Positions 63,586 through 64,000 of a DNA stretch of 64,000 nt are shown here, piece by piece. Source of the DNA: Rheinheimera maricola. GTDB taxonomy: Bacteria > Pseudomonadota > Gammaproteobacteria > Enterobacterales > Alteromonadaceae. The translations under genes and the position numbers were made by a program. Each line of letters begins with the position of its first letter. Position 1 is the first letter of the stretch. The notes under the pieces were generated by a model. That model was given only the letters and a program-made list of their open reading frames with translations. It was not told the origin of the DNA and did no database searches. The stretch spans positions 186,001 through 250,000 of the forward strand of contig NZ_JAERPS020000002.1 in assembly GCF_016918075.2 (NCBI RefSeq), written 5' to 3'.

Positions 63586-64000
63586 ATGCACTTTTCCGAG
63601 GTAATGCAGCAGTTCGGCGCAGATAAACCCGACAGCCTGCTTATTGAAGTGCCTCCGGCGTGGGGCCAGGGCCGCGCCGTATTTGGCGGTATGGCGGCAG
63701 CCTTAGCCATGGCGCACTTGCTGCCGGGTATCCCGCAAGATATGCCGCTGCGCTCGGTGTCGGTATCCTTTGTTGCACCGTTAAACGCCGGTGCGGCCAC
63801 AGTGCAGCGGCGCATCTTGCGCCAGGGCAAGTCGGTGATACAGGCACAGGTAAGTATTGAACAAGACGGCCAGGTGGCGCTGGTGCTGTTAGCCAGTTTT
63901 GGAGCCGCGCGCCCCTCAGCCCATCAGCTTAATGCCGACACCGCACCACAATGGCCGGCCGGCAGCCCTCTGACACTGCCCAAGCAAGGCCCTGTACCGG
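63586..64000 (+). CDS. thioesterase family protein, 3' truncated by the window edge
   Basis: The frame is open from the ATG at 63586 to the end of the window (138 residues), so the protein is only partial. The GRAVFGGMAAALAMAHLLP and MPLRSVSVSFVAPLNAG pieces match the N-terminal hot-dog domain of acyl-CoA thioesterases of the TesB-like/4HBT_3 type, acting on acyl-CoAs in the cytosol. GGAG lies 9 bases before the ATG. Confidence 0.85.
   Translation, partial: MHFSEVMQQFGADKPDSLLIEVPPAWGQGRAVFGGMAAALAMAHLLPGIPQDMPLRSVSVSFVAPLNAGAATVQRRILRQGKSVIQAQVSIEQDGQVALVLLASFGAARPSAHQLNADTAPQWPAGSPLTLPKQGPVP

Overview
The window reads as a chromosomal stretch of a free-living, respiring gammaproteobacterium, probably in or near the Rheinheimera / Arsukibacterium / Alishewanella group. 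This is an inference from gene content and protein character (E. coli-like CydABX-CydDC, AcnB with a YacL homologue, split PntAA/PntAB/PntB, a PEP-CTERM protein, a large propeller histidine kinase); no rRNA or tRNA gene is present to confirm it. Genes are densely packed on both strands. I see no insertion sequence, prophage, CRISPR array, tRNA or rRNA.

Layout. 1-1.8 kb: 3' end of an ECF sigma factor gene with a membrane anti-sigma candidate and a periplasmic coiled-coil protein. 2-8.2 kb: flavin reductase-like protein, 2OG-Fe(II) oxygenase, and a copper/silver RND efflux set (Cys-rich periplasmic protein, CusB-like adaptor, CusA-like pump). 8.2-8.5 kb: a dense patch of hairpin repeats. 8.5-12.1 kb: DUF192 lipoprotein, ubiA, ubiC, an orphan FliL-like protein, glpG and glpE. 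12.2-17.4 kb: LemA, an M48 peptidase with an extra C-terminal domain, an unknown acidic protein, an HDOD protein, DUF2256 and dusC. 17.4-20.4 kb: the three-gene proton-translocating transhydrogenase. 20.4-24 kb: lipoprotein, an AT-richer AraC-EamA pair that looks acquired, small membrane proteins, and an EF-hand protein. 24-26.2 kb: anmK divergent from a MurR/RpiR regulator (peptidoglycan recycling). 26.4-27.2 kb: a PEP-CTERM protein behind a near-perfect sigma-54 promoter. 27.4-33.5 kb: cydA-cydB-cydX-cydD-cydC (bd oxidase and its assembly exporter). 33.7-35.3 kb: glnK-amtB on the minus strand.

35.7-41.8 kb: a 1106-residue sensor kinase and an SF2 helicase with predicted membrane helices. 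41.8-46 kb: yacL, an internally duplicated exported protein, and acnB. 46.4-51.2 kb: an M13 peptidase and the DUF2157-DUF4401-GDYXXLXY membrane operon. 51.3-53.5 kb: a DUF3612-type XRE regulator divergent from an unknown protein. 53.6-58.2 kb: diguanylate cyclase, LURP-one protein, lipoprotein, VOC protein, bicupin, TIGR03643 protein and CtlX. 58.3-64 kb: solute-binding-like protein, soluble PAS-PAS chemoreceptor, glutaminase, NERD-domain protein, a small membrane protein behind another sigma-54-like promoter, and the start of a thioesterase gene cut by the window end.

The most unusual material is between the genes: two copies of a 98-bp repeat, each between convergent genes and showing compensatory base changes in a hairpin; a second repeat family with two copies; a 164-bp element with about 31-bp imperfect terminal inverted repeats and nested hairpins; three sigma-54-type promoters; and a class II FNR-like site before cydA. 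Within genes, cydD appears to start at a CTG codon overlapping cydX.
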